Translations under genes and position numbers: made by a program | Source: Hyperoodon ampullatus | Lineage: Eukaryota; Chordata; Mammalia; Artiodactyla; Ziphiidae | Assembly (NCBI GenBank): GCA_949752795.1 | Contig: OX457061.1 | Span: 7,003,239 to 7,067,238 of the forward strand | DNA: 64,000 bases | Reading direction: 5' to 3' | In this document: in pieces, positions 1-11,220 of the stretch | Layout: every line of letters begins with the position of its first letter | Position numbering within the stretch: position 1 is the first letter of the stretch | The notes under the pieces: model-generated | What the model was told of the DNA's origin: nothing | Databases searched by the model: none | Seen by the model: only the letters and a program-made list of their open reading frames with translations

Positions 1-124
1 TGCCCGGAAAGCTCACTTAGGCCCCTGCAGTCAGGACTCACAGGTCTGTTCATCAGTAGAACAGAGCGTCCAGGTCCAATGCCAGACGCATCCGTTTCTC
101 AGTGTGGAACGTAAAGCCAGTCAC

Positions 125-325
125 GTCTCCTTTCTGTGCCTGTTTCCTCCCCTGGGAAATGGCGATCCCAGTCCCTCGAACCTTGTGGGGTTGCTGTGAG
201 GACGGCCTGAGCAGGTGAACACACATATCACAGGCCACACCCACGAGTGGGGTACCTCTATCCAGCCCCAACTCCGATGCAAGGCTGGGCACATGGCAGG
301 TGCTCAGGTACTGTTTGGTGTTCAC
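125..325 (+). repeat. MIR SINE relic
   Basis: The order of motifs fits MIR: a cctgtttcctcccctgggaaatgg core, then gggttgctgtgaggac, then a ctgggcacatggcaggtgctca tail. It is diverged and has no clear target duplication. A T-run follows at about 329-340. Confidence 0.5.
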
Positions 326-447
326 TTTTTTTTTTTTAATTAACATTTCTTAAAGTACAGGGATAAAAACTGTATATTATTTGTGGAAAGTCTGATTTTT
401 TTAAAAAGAGAAAACGTGATCTCTTTCTTCCCACCTGCAGCCAGCAT

Positions 448-575
448 TCAAGATAGATACTCCCCATGTATGTCCCCATTTTACGAATGAGTAAGTCAAG
501 GCTCAGAGAGGTCAAATGAGGTTCCCAAGGTCACTCAGTGACAGAGTCAAGCTCTTAACCATGAGTGTCTTGGGT
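448..575 (-). repeat. MIR SINE relic, antisense
   Basis: Antisense MIR core: ccccattttacgaatgag, then caaggctcagagagg, then ggtcactcagtgacagagtc. It is old and diverged, with no coding content. Confidence 0.6.
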
Positions 576-710
576 TTATTACCCTTGGCCTCCATGAGAC
601 CCTTGGTTAGACTCCCCCAGAACCAAGGGCCCCATCCCAGAGAGAAGCAGCAATGATCAAGTGCACATATGAATTAACCGGGCCAGTAACCACGTAATAA
701 CGTCGTCTCA

Positions 711-923
711 GGCTTCCCTGGTGGTGCAGTGGTTGAGAGTCCGCCTGCCGATGCAGGGGACACGGGTTCATGCCCCGGTCTGGGAAGATCCCACATGCTG
801 CGGAGCGGCTGGGCCCGTGAGCCATGGCCGCTGGGCCCGCGCGTCCGGAGCCTGTGCTCCGCAATGGGAGAGGCCACAACAGTGAGAAGCCCGCGCACCG
901 CAAAAAAAAATAATAATAATAAT
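711..923 (+). mobile_element. CHR-type tRNA-Glu SINE, ~215-bp form
   Basis: It opens with ggcttccctggtggtgcagtgg, carries the B-box-like segment gggttcatgccccgg and ends in an A-run with an AAT tail. Flanks cgtcgtctca (701-710) and cggtcatctca (925-935) form an imperfect target duplication, so this is a moderately old insertion. Confidence 0.93.
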
Positions 924-1254
924 ACGGTCATCTCACCTTCAAAGATTTCTCTGAGTGGGAACCAATGTGACAGGGAAGGAAATTTTGAATCAGGTCACAC
1001 CAAAACACCAGGCAACTCTGGAAGAGTACAACTTCCCCAAGCCTGAGCTAACTCTGGCCAACTTCCATCTGATTCCCTGGTAAGCAGGCAAAAGGTGGGG
1101 AGGGGGAAGGTTCAGATTAGAAGCCTCTTGGGCTTTAGTACCAGGCCTGAGAACAGTGGGCAGGGGGTAAGGGTGGGGGGATTCATGCTCTGTGGCTGTC
1201 TTAAGGCAGGTCTCTGAGAGGGTCTTTCAAGCTGCTGTATGAGTTGGTGATTAG

Positions 1255-1340
1255 AAACTGGGCTCTCGAGCCACAGAAACCTGGGATTCCCTCTTGGCAA
1301 GCTGTGTGACCTCTCTGACCCTCAGTCTCTTCATCTGAAA
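1255..1340 (+). repeat. MIR relic, left part
   Basis: The segment agctgtgtgacctctctgac with ctcagtctcttcatctg is the MIR core. The element resumes at about 1,500 (gatgaggataatctctatct), so an L2 end appears to sit inside it. Confidence 0.5.
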
Positions 1341-1499
1341 TGTGTCCAGCAAAGCTTTATTGTCCAGCTGCTCCTTGAGGAGCTGATGCTGGGTGCTGGG
1401 GACTCAGCAATGAATGGGAGAGACAAGATTGGGGCCTTCACCAAGCTCCCCTGCCTAGCAGGGGAGACAGTGCGTGCGGAGACAAACAGGTTCAGATAT
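1341..1499 (-). repeat. L2 3' end, antisense, inside MIR
   Basis: The motif gctgggtgctggggactcag followed by a caatgaatgg-type stretch and a gggagacag segment is the antisense 3' end of L2. It separates the two halves of a MIR. Confidence 0.45.
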
Positions 1500-1640
1500 C
1501 AGCTATAAGGAAATAACCTGAGGATGAGGATAATCTCTATCTCAAGCTGGTGGTGAGGATGCCGAGTGTGCATCCAAGTCAAGGCTGAGCCCAGCATTCA
1601 GCACGTGGTGAGTGCTCAGCCCGTGAAAACTGCTTTAGTT
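1500..1640 (+). repeat. MIR relic, right part
   Basis: Continues the MIR begun at 1,255 with gaggataatctctatctc, tggtggtgaggatg and a cagcacgtggtgagtgctca tail. Confidence 0.5.
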
Positions 1641-1989
1641 GCTGCCGTGGCGATGATTATTACCGTAACCTGAATAAAACTGGGCTGCCTTGGGGCCCAG
1701 TCTCATCACCATGTCACGTTCAAAAGCAGTACCAGTCTGACACCCCCAAATCATCGAAAAGCAGTTTAAATCTTCCTGATCTCTCAGAGACACCAAAGGG
1801 GATTTCCTTTGCACACCACACACAAAAGCATTCTCAAGGCTCTGTGACAATTTGTCTGCCTAGAAGGTCTCGGGGCAGCTGCTCCAGAAACATCGCCCCT
1901 CCCTGCACCTCCCTTTCATCCTTCCCAGAGGGGCAGGGGCTGCTGGGCCTGGCCTTGGGAGAAGGGGACTGGGTGCATCCAGGCCCTGC
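1641..1989. other. Unassigned single-copy stretch
   Basis: I see no repeat core, splice-flanked exon or regulatory cluster that I can support. Short open frames on both strands have no recognisable domain. Confidence 0.4.
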
Positions 1990-2140
1990 TCTCACTAGCC
2001 ATGTTGCTCAACTACTCAGTTTCCTCATCTGCAAAATGTGAATAACAATAGCACTGCCTCCAATGAGTTATTGTGGGGAGTCAATGAGATAATGGCTGGA
2101 AGGTGTCTAAGATGGGCAGGCACAGCTGGGCTACCCCAGT
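1990..2140 (+). repeat. MIR relic
   Basis: Contains cagtttcctcatctgcaaaa, then aataacaatagcactgcctc and a tcaatgagataatg segment, all in MIR order. Confidence 0.65.
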
Positions 2141-2449
2141 GTGAACTCATGGTTTCCTTCTACTGCCTCCCCCACCTGCCCTTTGCCTCTCACCCCAGTT
2201 AGGAGCTCTGGGCAGGGTCTCCTGTAGTCAGTCTGGGCTCTCTAGGTCCTAGCACCCAGTGGCAGCTCCACCGGCCGCCCTGCTGAGCACAGGGAAAGGG
2301 CCAGTGCCACGCAGGTACTTGGGACCTGCTGATCACTGGGGAAAGATGGTTCCCCACCAACAGAGGCCACTGCTTGCCCGAAGCCTGGGCAGTGTGGCCC
2401 AAGATCTCCTCCTGCGTAGGAGGTCTGGTGTCTCTCTCCCCAAGGGGCT

Positions 2450-2665
2450 CTGGACCAGGCCCTCGTCAGGCATGTGGTTCCTGCCCCCAGAGGGCTCACA
2501 GACCTGTGTGGGAGGCAGATAATCGGGGCCTGAGCTTGAGGTGAGACACCCCGGGCAGCAGGAGGAGAGGACCTGCTGGGGCATCAGGGAGGGCTTCCCA
2601 GAAGAGGCGACACTGAAGGGAAAGCCACACCTATAGGCAAAAGCCTGGAAGGGAGAAAGTGGTGG
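2450..2665 (-). repeat. L2 relic, antisense
   Basis: Contains cagagggctcacagacctg, then cagggagggcttcccagaag followed by aggcgacactgaaggg. This is the order of the antisense L2 3' region. Confidence 0.5.
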
Positions 2666-2699
2666 TTCTAGAAGATACAAGAAGTTCCTTCCCACCTGC

Positions 2700-2900
2700 C
2701 CCGACAGGTACAGTTTGCCGAGCTCCGTCACCTACGCCGTCTCACTTGGCACCCCCCTACCCCACCCCAGAGGACACAGGGCAAGAGCTCTTACTCCCAA
2801 TTTACAGATGGGGAGACCAGTGCCAAGAAAGAAAGAGACAATTCCTGGCTAAGACTAGAGCCCATATCTCCTGACTCCTGGCTCGGGTGAGAGAATCAAG
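2700..2900 (-). repeat. MIR relic, antisense
   Basis: The segment cccaatttacagatggggag followed by an aaagaaagagacaattcc stretch matches antisense MIR order, with strong divergence. Confidence 0.45.
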
Positions 2901-2929
2901 ATGCAAGACGGGGCCCAAAGCACCCCTGG

Positions 2930-3000
2930 CAACTGCCTATTATCATCACCCCTATTTTACAGATGAAGAAACTGAGGCTCAGGGAGACCACAACATCCCA
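2930..3000 (-). repeat. MIR fragment, antisense
   Basis: Contains cccctattttacagatgaag, then aaactgaggctcagggagac, the core of an antisense MIR. It may belong to the same element as the relic just upstream. Confidence 0.55.
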
Positions 3001-3279
3001 CCAGTCCTGCTGTTTCTATCTCTGGGGACCTAGGACAAGCCTGAGATACCCAGATGCCCTCCCCAGGTGGGGCAAGAAACAGCCAGGAGCACGGGTGACG
3101 AGCCGGGGTGGAGGAAGGACGGGAGCCGGGGTGGGTTTCACAAATGAACACTAGGCTGGGAAAAGCGGAAGAATGTGGGTGGGGATAGGGGTGGACCACA
3201 ACAGGAGGCCGGTCTGGGCGGGGCCCAGAGCCCTAGGCAGCCCCCTCACTCACGCCAGGGTGAGACCCTGACTTCCCGT

Positions 3280-3720
3280 AAGACACCACCCCCACGCTGG
3301 GCGGGGAGAAGGACCAATGCCTCCTGGCCGCCCAATCAAACGCACTCCCGGTCTGATGGGGGAGGTGGCCAGGGAGAAGGGCTCCCAGGGCCTTCCAGGA
3401 TGAGCCCCCCGGGACCTGCCCAGGACTCAGCCGCCCACCGCCCACCCCCACCCTCATTAGCGCCGACGCCCGGCGTCCTCCCCTCGGCTTTCGGGTGGCT
3501 CCAGAATTTAAAGGTTAAATCCTAACCTCGTCTCAGCAGTTTCTCCCGGCTTTGCCTACCCAGCGCCAGTTGCTGGTAATTATATGCATCTCCGAGCAGC
3601 CAATCAGCTGTCAGACTGACAGATACTGATCTTTTCGTTTTATTTTTAGCTCTGTGCTTCCCCCTCTAGTTGCAAAAAAAAATTCTGTTTGTTCTGTGTG
3701 CTGCTTGGCTCCAAGCTCTG
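3280..3720. promoter_or_regulatory. Promoter/enhancer-like block
   Basis: Repeat-free DNA with three CCAAT pentamers (gaccaatgcc near 3,312; gcccaatcaa near 3,331; agccaatcag near 3,600) and a homeodomain/octamer-like taattatatgcatc near 3,578. The mirrored ctgtcagactgacag near 3,608-3,622 holds two MEIS-type TGACAG half sites facing each other. A 3' splice-site-like stretch follows: tactgat, a T-rich tract, and AG at 3,648-3,649. The function is inferred; no exon is proven. Confidence 0.35.
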
Positions 3721-3954
3721 CAACCGGCTCTCATCTCCGCCAGCCAGGTCTCGGAGCAGGAAGCCGGAGGGGCTGGAACCTCCTGCCCCTCCAGAAAGGT
3801 GGGGGGACACAGTGCCCCCGCAGCCCCCCAGCTGCAGACCCTGGGCTGCGATGGGGAAGGGAGGAGGCTGGTGCTGCCCAGAGGCGCCTTTGGAGGCCAA
3901 GGGAACAGGAGAGGAGCTGTACTTGGCACGGGAGGGGAGCAAGTCCTCACCTGC

Positions 3955-4085
3955 GGGCTGGAGGCTGGGAGAGAGACAGAGACAGAGAGACAGCCGAGAA
4001 ACAGAGACATGCAGAGGCTGAGATAGAGCTAGACTGCGAACAAGAAAGAGAAGGGAGTGGAAGGGAAAAGACAAGCTCTCGCCCC
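3955..4085. repeat. Purine-rich low-complexity tract
   Basis: Repeated gagaga, cagaga and gaaaga words over about 130 bp on the + strand. It keeps several frames open and accounts for overlapping open frames here. Confidence 0.6.
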
Positions 4086-4631
4086 CTGGAAATAGTCTCC
4101 CCCCAGAACTGAACAGAAGGGGGCAGGGATGGCTGTCAGCCCAGCGAGCACTGGAGTGGCAGTCGGGGGGTGCTTCCCAGCCAGGCCTGCAGGGCTCAGG
4201 CCTGGGACCCGGCGGCCCCTCCCAGGCCTGTGTGCCTCCCCTACCCTGTGAAGGGCAAGTGAAGGGCTCTTCGGAATCCTTTTCTGGGGAACGTTCTGGA
4301 AGGTTCTGGGACCTCCCTGGAGGCACCAGGAGGCAGGCCGGTGTGGGGCCTGGCTGGCAGGAGGCCCCTGTTCACACAAGGTCTTTGGAAGGAGAGGAGG
4401 AATCTGAGGACCAGGCAAGCTTTTAGGTCCCAGAGAGTCTCCCAGTCAAGGACCCTGGTCCAGGAGAGGGGTCAGCAAATGATGGTGATGCTTCCTTCCA
4501 CCATCACGGCTCTCTACAGTTTGCAGAGCCTCGCCCCTCACCCCGAGGGCCTCCGTTTCTTCCCCATAGTCTCAGGAGCGAGGATCGCCTCTATTCTGAT
4601 TGGCCCTGGGGGAGAGGGCTGCAGTGTAGCT

Positions 4632-4760
4632 TAATGGTCTGGAATTTGGGGCACAATGGACTGGAATTCAAGCCCCTGGGCTGCTGTTCAAGCTCTGTGA
4701 GGCCTAGGGAACACCCCAAGCTCTCTGGGTCCCAGTGTCCCCATCTGGAGGGTGGGCTCC
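4632..4760 (+). repeat. MIR relic
   Basis: The order ggactggaattcaagcccc, ctgttcaagctctgtgagg, then cagtgtccccatctggagg fits a diverged sense MIR. Confidence 0.4.
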
Positions 4761-4854
4761 ATGCCACCCCCTCCTCAGAAAACTGTCTGGGGAATGGAGT
4801 CACCCTGCATGGATGCTCCTCACGCCCCAGCATCCATGGGGCCCAGCCCACTTG

Positions 4855-4955
4855 TGCGCGGGTATTATTAGCGTCACTGTTTTGCGGATGGGGAAACTGA
4901 GGTTCATGTGACTTGTACTTGGCAGAACTGGGACCAGAACCTCCCTCTTCTTGGC
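4855..4955 (-). repeat. MIR relic, antisense
   Basis: The order ggtattattagcgtcactg, gatggggaaactgaggttc, then cagaactgggaccagaacc is the antisense MIR core. Confidence 0.55.
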
Positions 4956-5479
4956 TTCCTTTTCTCTGACACCACAGATGGCGCGCTGAGAAAAAAGAGA
5001 GAGGAGAGCAGGGAGAAGGGAATTAGGAGACAGAGCGAGGTGGAGAAAGGCAGCAGCACGGTGATCAATTACTTGGGCTGTAAATTTCTGCTGTTTTGCA
5101 AAGTGAGCACACAACCTTGGAGAGGCATCGCTCCCCAGCCTGCTGGGGAGAAACCAAACAGCCAAGCCCACAGCAGACACTCGGATGGTGGGAGCCAGAG
5201 AAGGAGAAGGGAGAGCTCTAGAGTGGGGTCCAAGTGGCTGGTGGCGTGGGCGGAGGGCAAGGACCCCTGGAAAGGAACGGAGCGGGGCGAGCTTGGGAGC
5301 TGCCCGGAGCCCCCTTGGGAGGGGACTCGCCTTCCTCTTCTCTTCCCAGCAGCTTCCTCTCCCACTGTTGGGAGTGGGAAAGGCAGTCCTGGGGAGCCCT
5401 ATCTGCCACAACACCCCTGCCTGGCCAGACCCTGTCTGGTGCCTCCACAGCTGCTCCTGGGGGCTGCTGGGATGGGGAC

Positions 5480-5620
5480 CCAACTTCCTCACCTGTAAAA
5501 TGGGAATAATGACAGCGTTCATCCCCAGGAGTTGATCTGATGGGTCAGAAACATCTAGGCTATAAATGGTCTAGCTTGGAGACTGGCACATACACAGCAA
5601 GGAGAGTTAATGTCGTTGTT
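5480..5620 (+). repeat. MIR relic
   Basis: The segment ttcctcacctgtaaaatggg followed by aataatgacagcgttcatc is a sense MIR core. The 3' part is weak. Confidence 0.5.
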
Positions 5621-5714
5621 GTTATTATTATGAAGGTAAGCAAGGGCTAAAGGGTTTGTAAAGGGCTAAAGGTAGTTTGGAGACCAATTGAATTATTTTA
5701 AAAGTAAGGGTCAG

Positions 5715-6040
5715 GGGACTTCCCTGGTGGCGCAGTGGAGAAGAATCCACCTGCCAGTGCAGGGGACACAGGTTCGAGCCCTGGTCCGGGAAGATCCCAC
5801 GTGCCGCGGAGCGACTAAGCCTGTGCATCACAACTACTGAGCCTGCGCTCTAGAGCCCGCGAGCCACAACTACTGAGCCCACATGCCTAGAGCCCAGTGC
5901 TCCTCAACAGGAGAAATCAACACAAGGAGAAGCCCACACACCGCAACGAAGTGTAACCCCCCGCTCCCCCCAAAATAGAGAAAGCCCAGCCCGCATGCAG
6001 CAATGAAGACCCAAAGCAGACAAAAAAAAAAAAAAAAAAA
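5715..6040 (+). mobile_element. CHR-type SINE, extended ~320-bp form
   Basis: tRNA-Glu-derived head (gacttccctggtggcgcagt) followed by the extended body with repeated cacaactactgagcc words and a tail beginning gaagacccaaagcag. The flanks agtaagggtcagg and agtaggggccagg (6,041-6,053) form a near-perfect 13-bp duplication. Confidence 0.93.
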
Positions 6041-6093
6041 AGTAGGGGCCAGGCCTCCCTCTGAGGCACAGTGGTGGAAAGAGTGACCCGCAG

Positions 6094-6306
6094 GGCTTCC
6101 CTGGTGGCGCAGTGGTTGAGAGTCCTCCTGCCGATGCAGGGGACACGGGTTCGTGCCCCGGTCCGGGAAGATCCCACATGCCGCGGAGCAGCTGGGCCCG
6201 TGAGCCATGGCTGCTGAGCCTGCGCATCTGGAGCCTGTGCTGCGCAACGGCAGAGGCCACAGCAGTGAGGGGCCTGCGTACCGCAAAAAAAAAAAAAAAA
6301 AAAAAA
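6094..6306 (+). mobile_element. Young CHR-type SINE, ~215-bp form
   Basis: Full head-to-tail copy ending in a pure A-run. The 13-bp target duplication gagtgacccgcag is perfect (6,081-6,093 and 6,307-6,319). With a clean tail this points to a recent insertion. Confidence 0.96.
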
Positions 6307-6319
6307 GAGTGACCCGCAG

Positions 6320-7053
6320 TGGGGAATATCATGACCTTGACCTGTCTCCTTCTCCCAGCACATAGGGGCGGGGGCCAGGGACCAGGGTGCAATTTGTGCC
6401 TAGGAAATGGGGCCAGAATGAGGCAGCCCAGGTCCAGACTCCGGGCCTCCACCTTCCTGGAACCTTGCTACAGCCCATTTAGGGAATGAGCCATAGGCAG
6501 AGTCCAGCATCTCCCTCTGGTATCCAGGTGCTCCAGGAAAATGGGATTCTAGCGACAAGCCTCTCGGGGCTTTCCACACGGTGGAATTGCAAAGACCACA
6601 GCATTTCAGAAGCACCCTCTGCATGCTCATCTTCTCTTAGGCACGAGGAAATTCAGCAGGGAACCCCAGGCCCTGCCCTCAAGGAGCCGTGTGGGAGAGA
6701 AACAAATAGATACAGCTGACCCTGAACCCTGGTCTTTGGACCCCAGACAACAGCCAAAGTAATGAGAGGCCACGGGATGGAACAGGAAGATCACAGACTA
6801 TAGATATCGCGAAATGAGGAAAGCCAGGTAGAGGGGCCTGAGGGCAAGGGGTGAGGCCAAGATTGGTGGTAAATATGGGTCCTGGAGAAGGTACCTTGAG
6901 TTCAGGTGGGTGCCAGGCACAGGGCCCACCATGCACCCTCTGCAGCCTTGGGGATCCCAGGCTGAAGGTAGTGGAGGAGCTTGCTACTTGAAAGGAAACC
7001 TAAGATGGATTCCTTTAAAACGAAGAGCAGCTCCCCTGGATGGAGATAATAAA
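6320..7053. other. Mostly single-copy stretch with a weak L2 trace
   Basis: Around 6,660-6,715 the words cctgccctcaaggagc and gtgggagagaaacaa resemble antisense L2. The rest shows no recognisable gene or repeat. Confidence 0.35.
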
Positions 7054-7058
7054 AATGT

Positions 7059-7475
7059 TGTATTAGTCAGGATGGGCTAAGGGATAAAACAAACCACCCC
7101 CAAATAAAAGGTTCTTATTCACATCACAATGTACTGTGGGCTGGTAGAGGGGAGAGGTGGAGGCCTTGCTCCATGCAGTCACTCAGGGGCCCAGGCTCCT
7201 CATCTTGTGGCTCATCAGCTTCTAGGGACTTTGGCTCCTCTACAATAATCTTGTGGAAGGGTAGAGAAAGAGTGGAGGATGGCATAGAAGGAATTTTATG
7301 GACCAGGCTAAAAGGGGTGGTGGGGCACATCACTTCAGCTCACATTCCATTGGCCAGAGCTCAGTCATGTGGCCATACCTAACCTCAAGGGAGGCTGGGA
7401 AATGTAGTCTTGCTACATGCCCAAGAGGAAAATAATAAACCAGGGTTTGGTGAAAACATAGCAATCTCTACCACA
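7059..7475. mobile_element. LTR-like repeat, copy 1
   Basis: The element has TG...CA ends (tgtattag to ctaccaca) and 5-bp flanks aatgt (7,054-7,058) and aatgc (7,476-7,480), 4/5 identical. It shares cattccattggccagagctc and aggctgggaaatgtagtct with the element at 41,185-41,589. The ends and 5-bp duplication suit an old ERVL/MaLR-type solo LTR. I do not name the family. Confidence 0.6.
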
Positions 7476-7652
7476 AATGCTGTTCGCTTTAGGTGGATGA
7501 GCTGATGCTCACAAAGCACCCAGTGTCGGGCCCGGCCACTGACTTGTGTGCTGAAGCTGGTTATTTGTCTTATAAACCCAGAGGCTGCTCGCCTGAGGGT
7601 TAGGACGGGTATCTGAAGCCTGTGCCTAGTTCTCCTCCTGAAATGGTACGTT

Positions 7653-7722
7653 AAAGTGTGTGTGTGTGTGCACCGCATGCATGTGAGAGAGAGAGGGAGG
7701 GAGAGAGAGAGAGATGGATGGA
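7653..7722 (+). repeat. GT / GA microsatellite
   Basis: A gtgtgtgtgtgtgtg run is followed by a gagagaga and gggaggga stretch. It may vary in length between individuals. Confidence 0.85.
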
Positions 7723-8084
7723 GAGATATTTTTTGGTCTAAGGGGAGCATCCAAAGCTTTCACCAGATTCTCAAAAATATGAGCATAATGGCTTAAACAG
7801 AGGTGGACCACTCTCCTATTAAAGCAACAGCTTAGCTGTGCAACAGTGACCTATTTTTGGGGACTTAGCAAGGCCTTGGTACCGAGTACATTGATCCTTA
7901 TGGCCCCACAGTAGGAGGTAGAACCAAGGATTCTGCAACTACCGTCTTCCCTCCCCCACTAAACACGCCCCGGAGATCCCAGGGTCAAGGCAGAGAAGGC
8001 CTCAGCTGATCCATGACAGTGGACATGTCAATTCCAGTCGGCTGCAATGGCCAAAGCAGACATGGGGGTCATAGATGTCAGCAT

Positions 8085-8185
8085 GGGAGGCCAGCTGAGA
8101 TGCACGTGTGGAGAAACTGAGGCTAGAAAGGGGCCATCCTGCCCAGGGTCACACAGAATTTCAGGCAGAGCCAGGACTAACATTC
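8085..8185 (-). repeat. MIR relic, antisense
   Basis: The order gtggagaaactgaggctag, cagggtcacacagaatttc, then aggcagagccaggac is the antisense MIR core. Confidence 0.6.
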
Positions 8186-9029
8186 AGATTCAGTCAGGTT
8201 TCTGTGGTTGTAAGCAACAGAAATGGGCTCTCTTTGCCTTGATCAGTAAGAGGCTTCATCACCAGACTGAGGGGGAGTTCAGAATGGAAGGAGCACAGGA
8301 GAAGCAGACAGGCTCCAGTGAGAATGCAACCAGAGCATCTTGGAGAGCAAGGGAGACTCAGTGACACCCTTAGGGCTGGCCATCATGACAAGGAATGAGT
8401 GCCCCATCCTCGGGGAAGGAGGGCTGTTGACCCAGCCGGGGCTACAGGCCCATCCCTTGGCACGGAAGGACAGAGATCTGGACTGGCAGCCCCCTCCCCA
8501 GGCTGCACACATGGGGGGAATTCCCCATGAGGCAACTGGGGGACTTTTGCCAGAAAGAGGCGGGCCATGGGTGCTGGGCGGCCAAAACAGCAGATGTCCG
8601 CTCTGGCCTCTTGCTCCGGGGTTGTGCAATCGAAACAAAACAACCACGGGGCTGGTTTCCTGCAACCCAGAGCTGCAGCCTAATCAGAGAATCCAGCCCA
8701 GAGTGTGACCTGGAGGCCCAGAAAACAGAGGCGCTTGGTAGACTGGTGTTCTGGGCTCTGACGGCTCCCCCAAATGAGCGGCAGCTCCTTGAGGGTGGCT
8801 CCACACCAGGCTGGGCTCCCACAGGAGTTGCCCAGGCTGGTTGAGGGAGATTTCACAAGCAAGGGACGCATGGCTGGAGGAGGAGCCGGGCTGAGCGCTG
8901 AGGGTCCAGGTGAATTCATTGCAGCAGAGCTGGGAGCCCTGCCGACCTCACCCTGCCACTGGTGGGGGCCACCTGAGAGTGGGTGCTCAAGCTGGAAGGA
9001 GCTAGAAACCATTGACAGAGGAGGAATGA
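8186..9029. other. Unassigned stretch
   Basis: GC-rich with open frames up to 128 codons on both strands, none recognisable. A word near 8,198-8,220 (tctgtggttgtaagcaacag) recalls an old interspersed repeat that I cannot name. Confidence 0.35.
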
Positions 9030-9030
9030 C

Positions 9031-9412
9031 GTGATGCTTGATGTCAACTTGGTGAAGCTACAATCCCCAGTTCTTCAATCAAACACCAATCTTAGTGTCA
9101 CTCTGAAGGTACCCCGTGGATGTCATTACAGTCCATAATTGGTTGACTTGAAGTCAGAGAGATTGTCCTAGATAATCTGGGTGGGCCAAATTCCATCACT
9201 TGAAAGGCCTTAAGAGCAGAACTGAGGCTTCCCTGATGGGGAGGAAATTCCACCCACAGACAGCAGCATCAGACCAGGCCCAGAGGTCCAGCCTGTCCTT
9301 CAGACTTCAGGCTTGTCTAGCCAGCTCCACAATTGCATAACCAATTCCTTGCAATAAATTTCTTCACATAGATCTCCTGCTGGTTCTGTTTCTCTGGTTG
9401 AAGCCTGAGTGA
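9031..9412 (+). mobile_element. Old LTR-like relic
   Basis: The order gatgtcaacttggtgaagct, gatgtcattacagtccataa, gggtgggccaaattccatca, then ggttctgtttctctggttga matches a well-known mammalian LTR-type repeat. Polyadenylation-like aataaatt occurs near 9,354. The family name is not asserted. Confidence 0.5.
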
Positions 9413-10394
9413 GGCAGATGGGGAGGGGAGGCTGCAGCGGTGCGCTAGGAGGCTCCCAGTTCTCTCGCAAGGGGCACCCAACATCCCTACAGCGGAGTGC
9501 TAACTGGGTCGTGTCCCTTAATGCAGCCGGGGAGCAAGGACAGTGGTGCCTGGAGGGGCTGCATGGCCCCTGGGTATCAGTGTTCAGAGAGGTGGCTCAG
9601 AGCCCTGGGGCTGGCCTGGCACCCTGTCCCCCGTCCCTTGCGCCCTGCCCCGCCTGCCGCCCCCTTGTGTAGCAGACACATCACTGAGCTGAGTTTTCCC
9701 GGACTTTCGGAGCCGCGGGGGCAGGGAGGTTGCGTTAGCCTCTTGGACAAATGAGGAGACTGGGGCCCGGATGCGCTCACCTGTCTGGGGGTTCAGATGG
9801 TCCTGCACCCCCTCCTCTCTCAATGCAGCCCCTCCCAGCCCACCACACGGGTGCCATGGGTGTGGACAGAGGCTGCGGTGACTAGGGGACTGGCAACCCC
9901 CTCACAGTGCTGCCAGGAGGTCTGAGCTGTCCTGGTGGAAGGAGCGCTGTAGAGGGGCTTCCAGACCCGCATGGGCAGAAACCAGCCTGAGACTGGCTGA
10001 TGGTCCTTGCAGGAGACCAGGGCCCTGGTGGGGAAGAGGCCCCATCACTGTCAGCCCCTCTCCCCGAAACCAGGGGTCTCTGGAGACTTCAGGCCCCTTA
10101 AAGGCTCTCCCCACCCTGTTAGTAGGAGCCCACAGGCAGAGGCTAACAAAGCCCCCATGCCGCCTTTTGAGGGACCTCAGCCATCACCAGAGCAGGGGCA
10201 GCTTTTCATCCCCCACCCCCTCAACAAGGAGGGGGCAAGAGGGAAGATAAAGAAAAGGGGAGACTCCCTGACTTGAACTGCAGGCCTGCTCCGACAAGCA
10301 GCTGGGCCTGCAGGCATTCTGGGGCAGGCCTGTTGGTGGGTGGGGCTTTCACTCTTATTTATCCATAAAACAGGAATACAGAGCCCACCCTGCC
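9413..10394. other. Unassigned GC-rich stretch
   Basis: A weak antisense MIR trace (aatgaggagactggggccc) lies at about 9,750-9,768. Otherwise I see no repeat and no supportable exon. Confidence 0.35.
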
Positions 10395-10560
10395 AGGCTC
10401 AGCTCCAAGCCCCGTTGGTTGCTCACTCCTTTCAGCCTCACGACCACCCTGAGAGGTGGAGGGGCCAGTGGTATCTTCATCATCCCCATTTTACAGTGGG
10501 GGAGACTGAGGCAGTTCTTACCCAAGGCCCCACAGCCGGCAAGTGACAGGCGAGCTCTGT
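10395..10560 (-). repeat. MIR relic, antisense
   Basis: The order catccccattttacagtggg, ggagactgaggcagttc, then caaggccccacagccggc gives the antisense MIR core. Confidence 0.65.
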
Positions 10561-11104
10561 TGCCCTGTGGTTCAGCCCTGTCTCGTTGATCCCAAGGTCT
10601 GACCCACCTCTCCTTCTTCTCAGGGACCTCCCCCAGGAGGCCTCCCCTCCCCTGGGGCATCATCTAAAAACCCCCATGTCAAAAGGATTCTCTCTGTCTT
10701 CTACTATAGCATATGCCGCAGCCCTGGCCCCATTCTCAATCTCTGTTTCTCTCTCATAATGCTGTTTATTTGGTCTTTGGGGCTCCCACCCCCATTATCA
10801 AAGCAATAAACACCCATGATGGAAAGTTTGGAAAGCCCAGAGACCTCACACTGTGGTGTAATTGATCTGCTCCCACAGACAACGGTTCCCCCCAGACATG
10901 CAAAGCCCAGTCACACTGGTGGCTGCTTCTGGGGGGTGGGGGCCCAGTCCAGAGCAGGGACGGTGAGTGTCCCTGCTGCCCAGCATGGCTTTGCAAATCT
11001 TGAGTTGGTTTGTTAACCCAGCACCCGGTGACATCCATCAGAGCTGTCATCTAGGGGCATCTGCTGGGTGGTGGCACCAGGCCGGGCGCCTATCTCCCCT
11101 TGTC
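10561..11104. other. Unassigned stretch
   Basis: I see no repeat core or exon here. Short open frames have no recognisable domain. Confidence 0.35.
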
Positions 11105-11220
11105 CTCCCAGCCCTCTGAGATGTGCTGTTGTCATCACCCCCACTTCTCAGATGAGGACACTGAGGCTCAGGAACACAGTTTGTCCAAGATCTTATGTCA
11201 TCTGGTCTCAGCACCAGTGG
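11105..11220 (-). repeat. MIR relic, antisense
   Basis: The order cacccccacttctcagatg, gaggacactgaggctcagg, then a gtccaagatcttatgtcat segment gives an antisense MIR. Confidence 0.6.
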
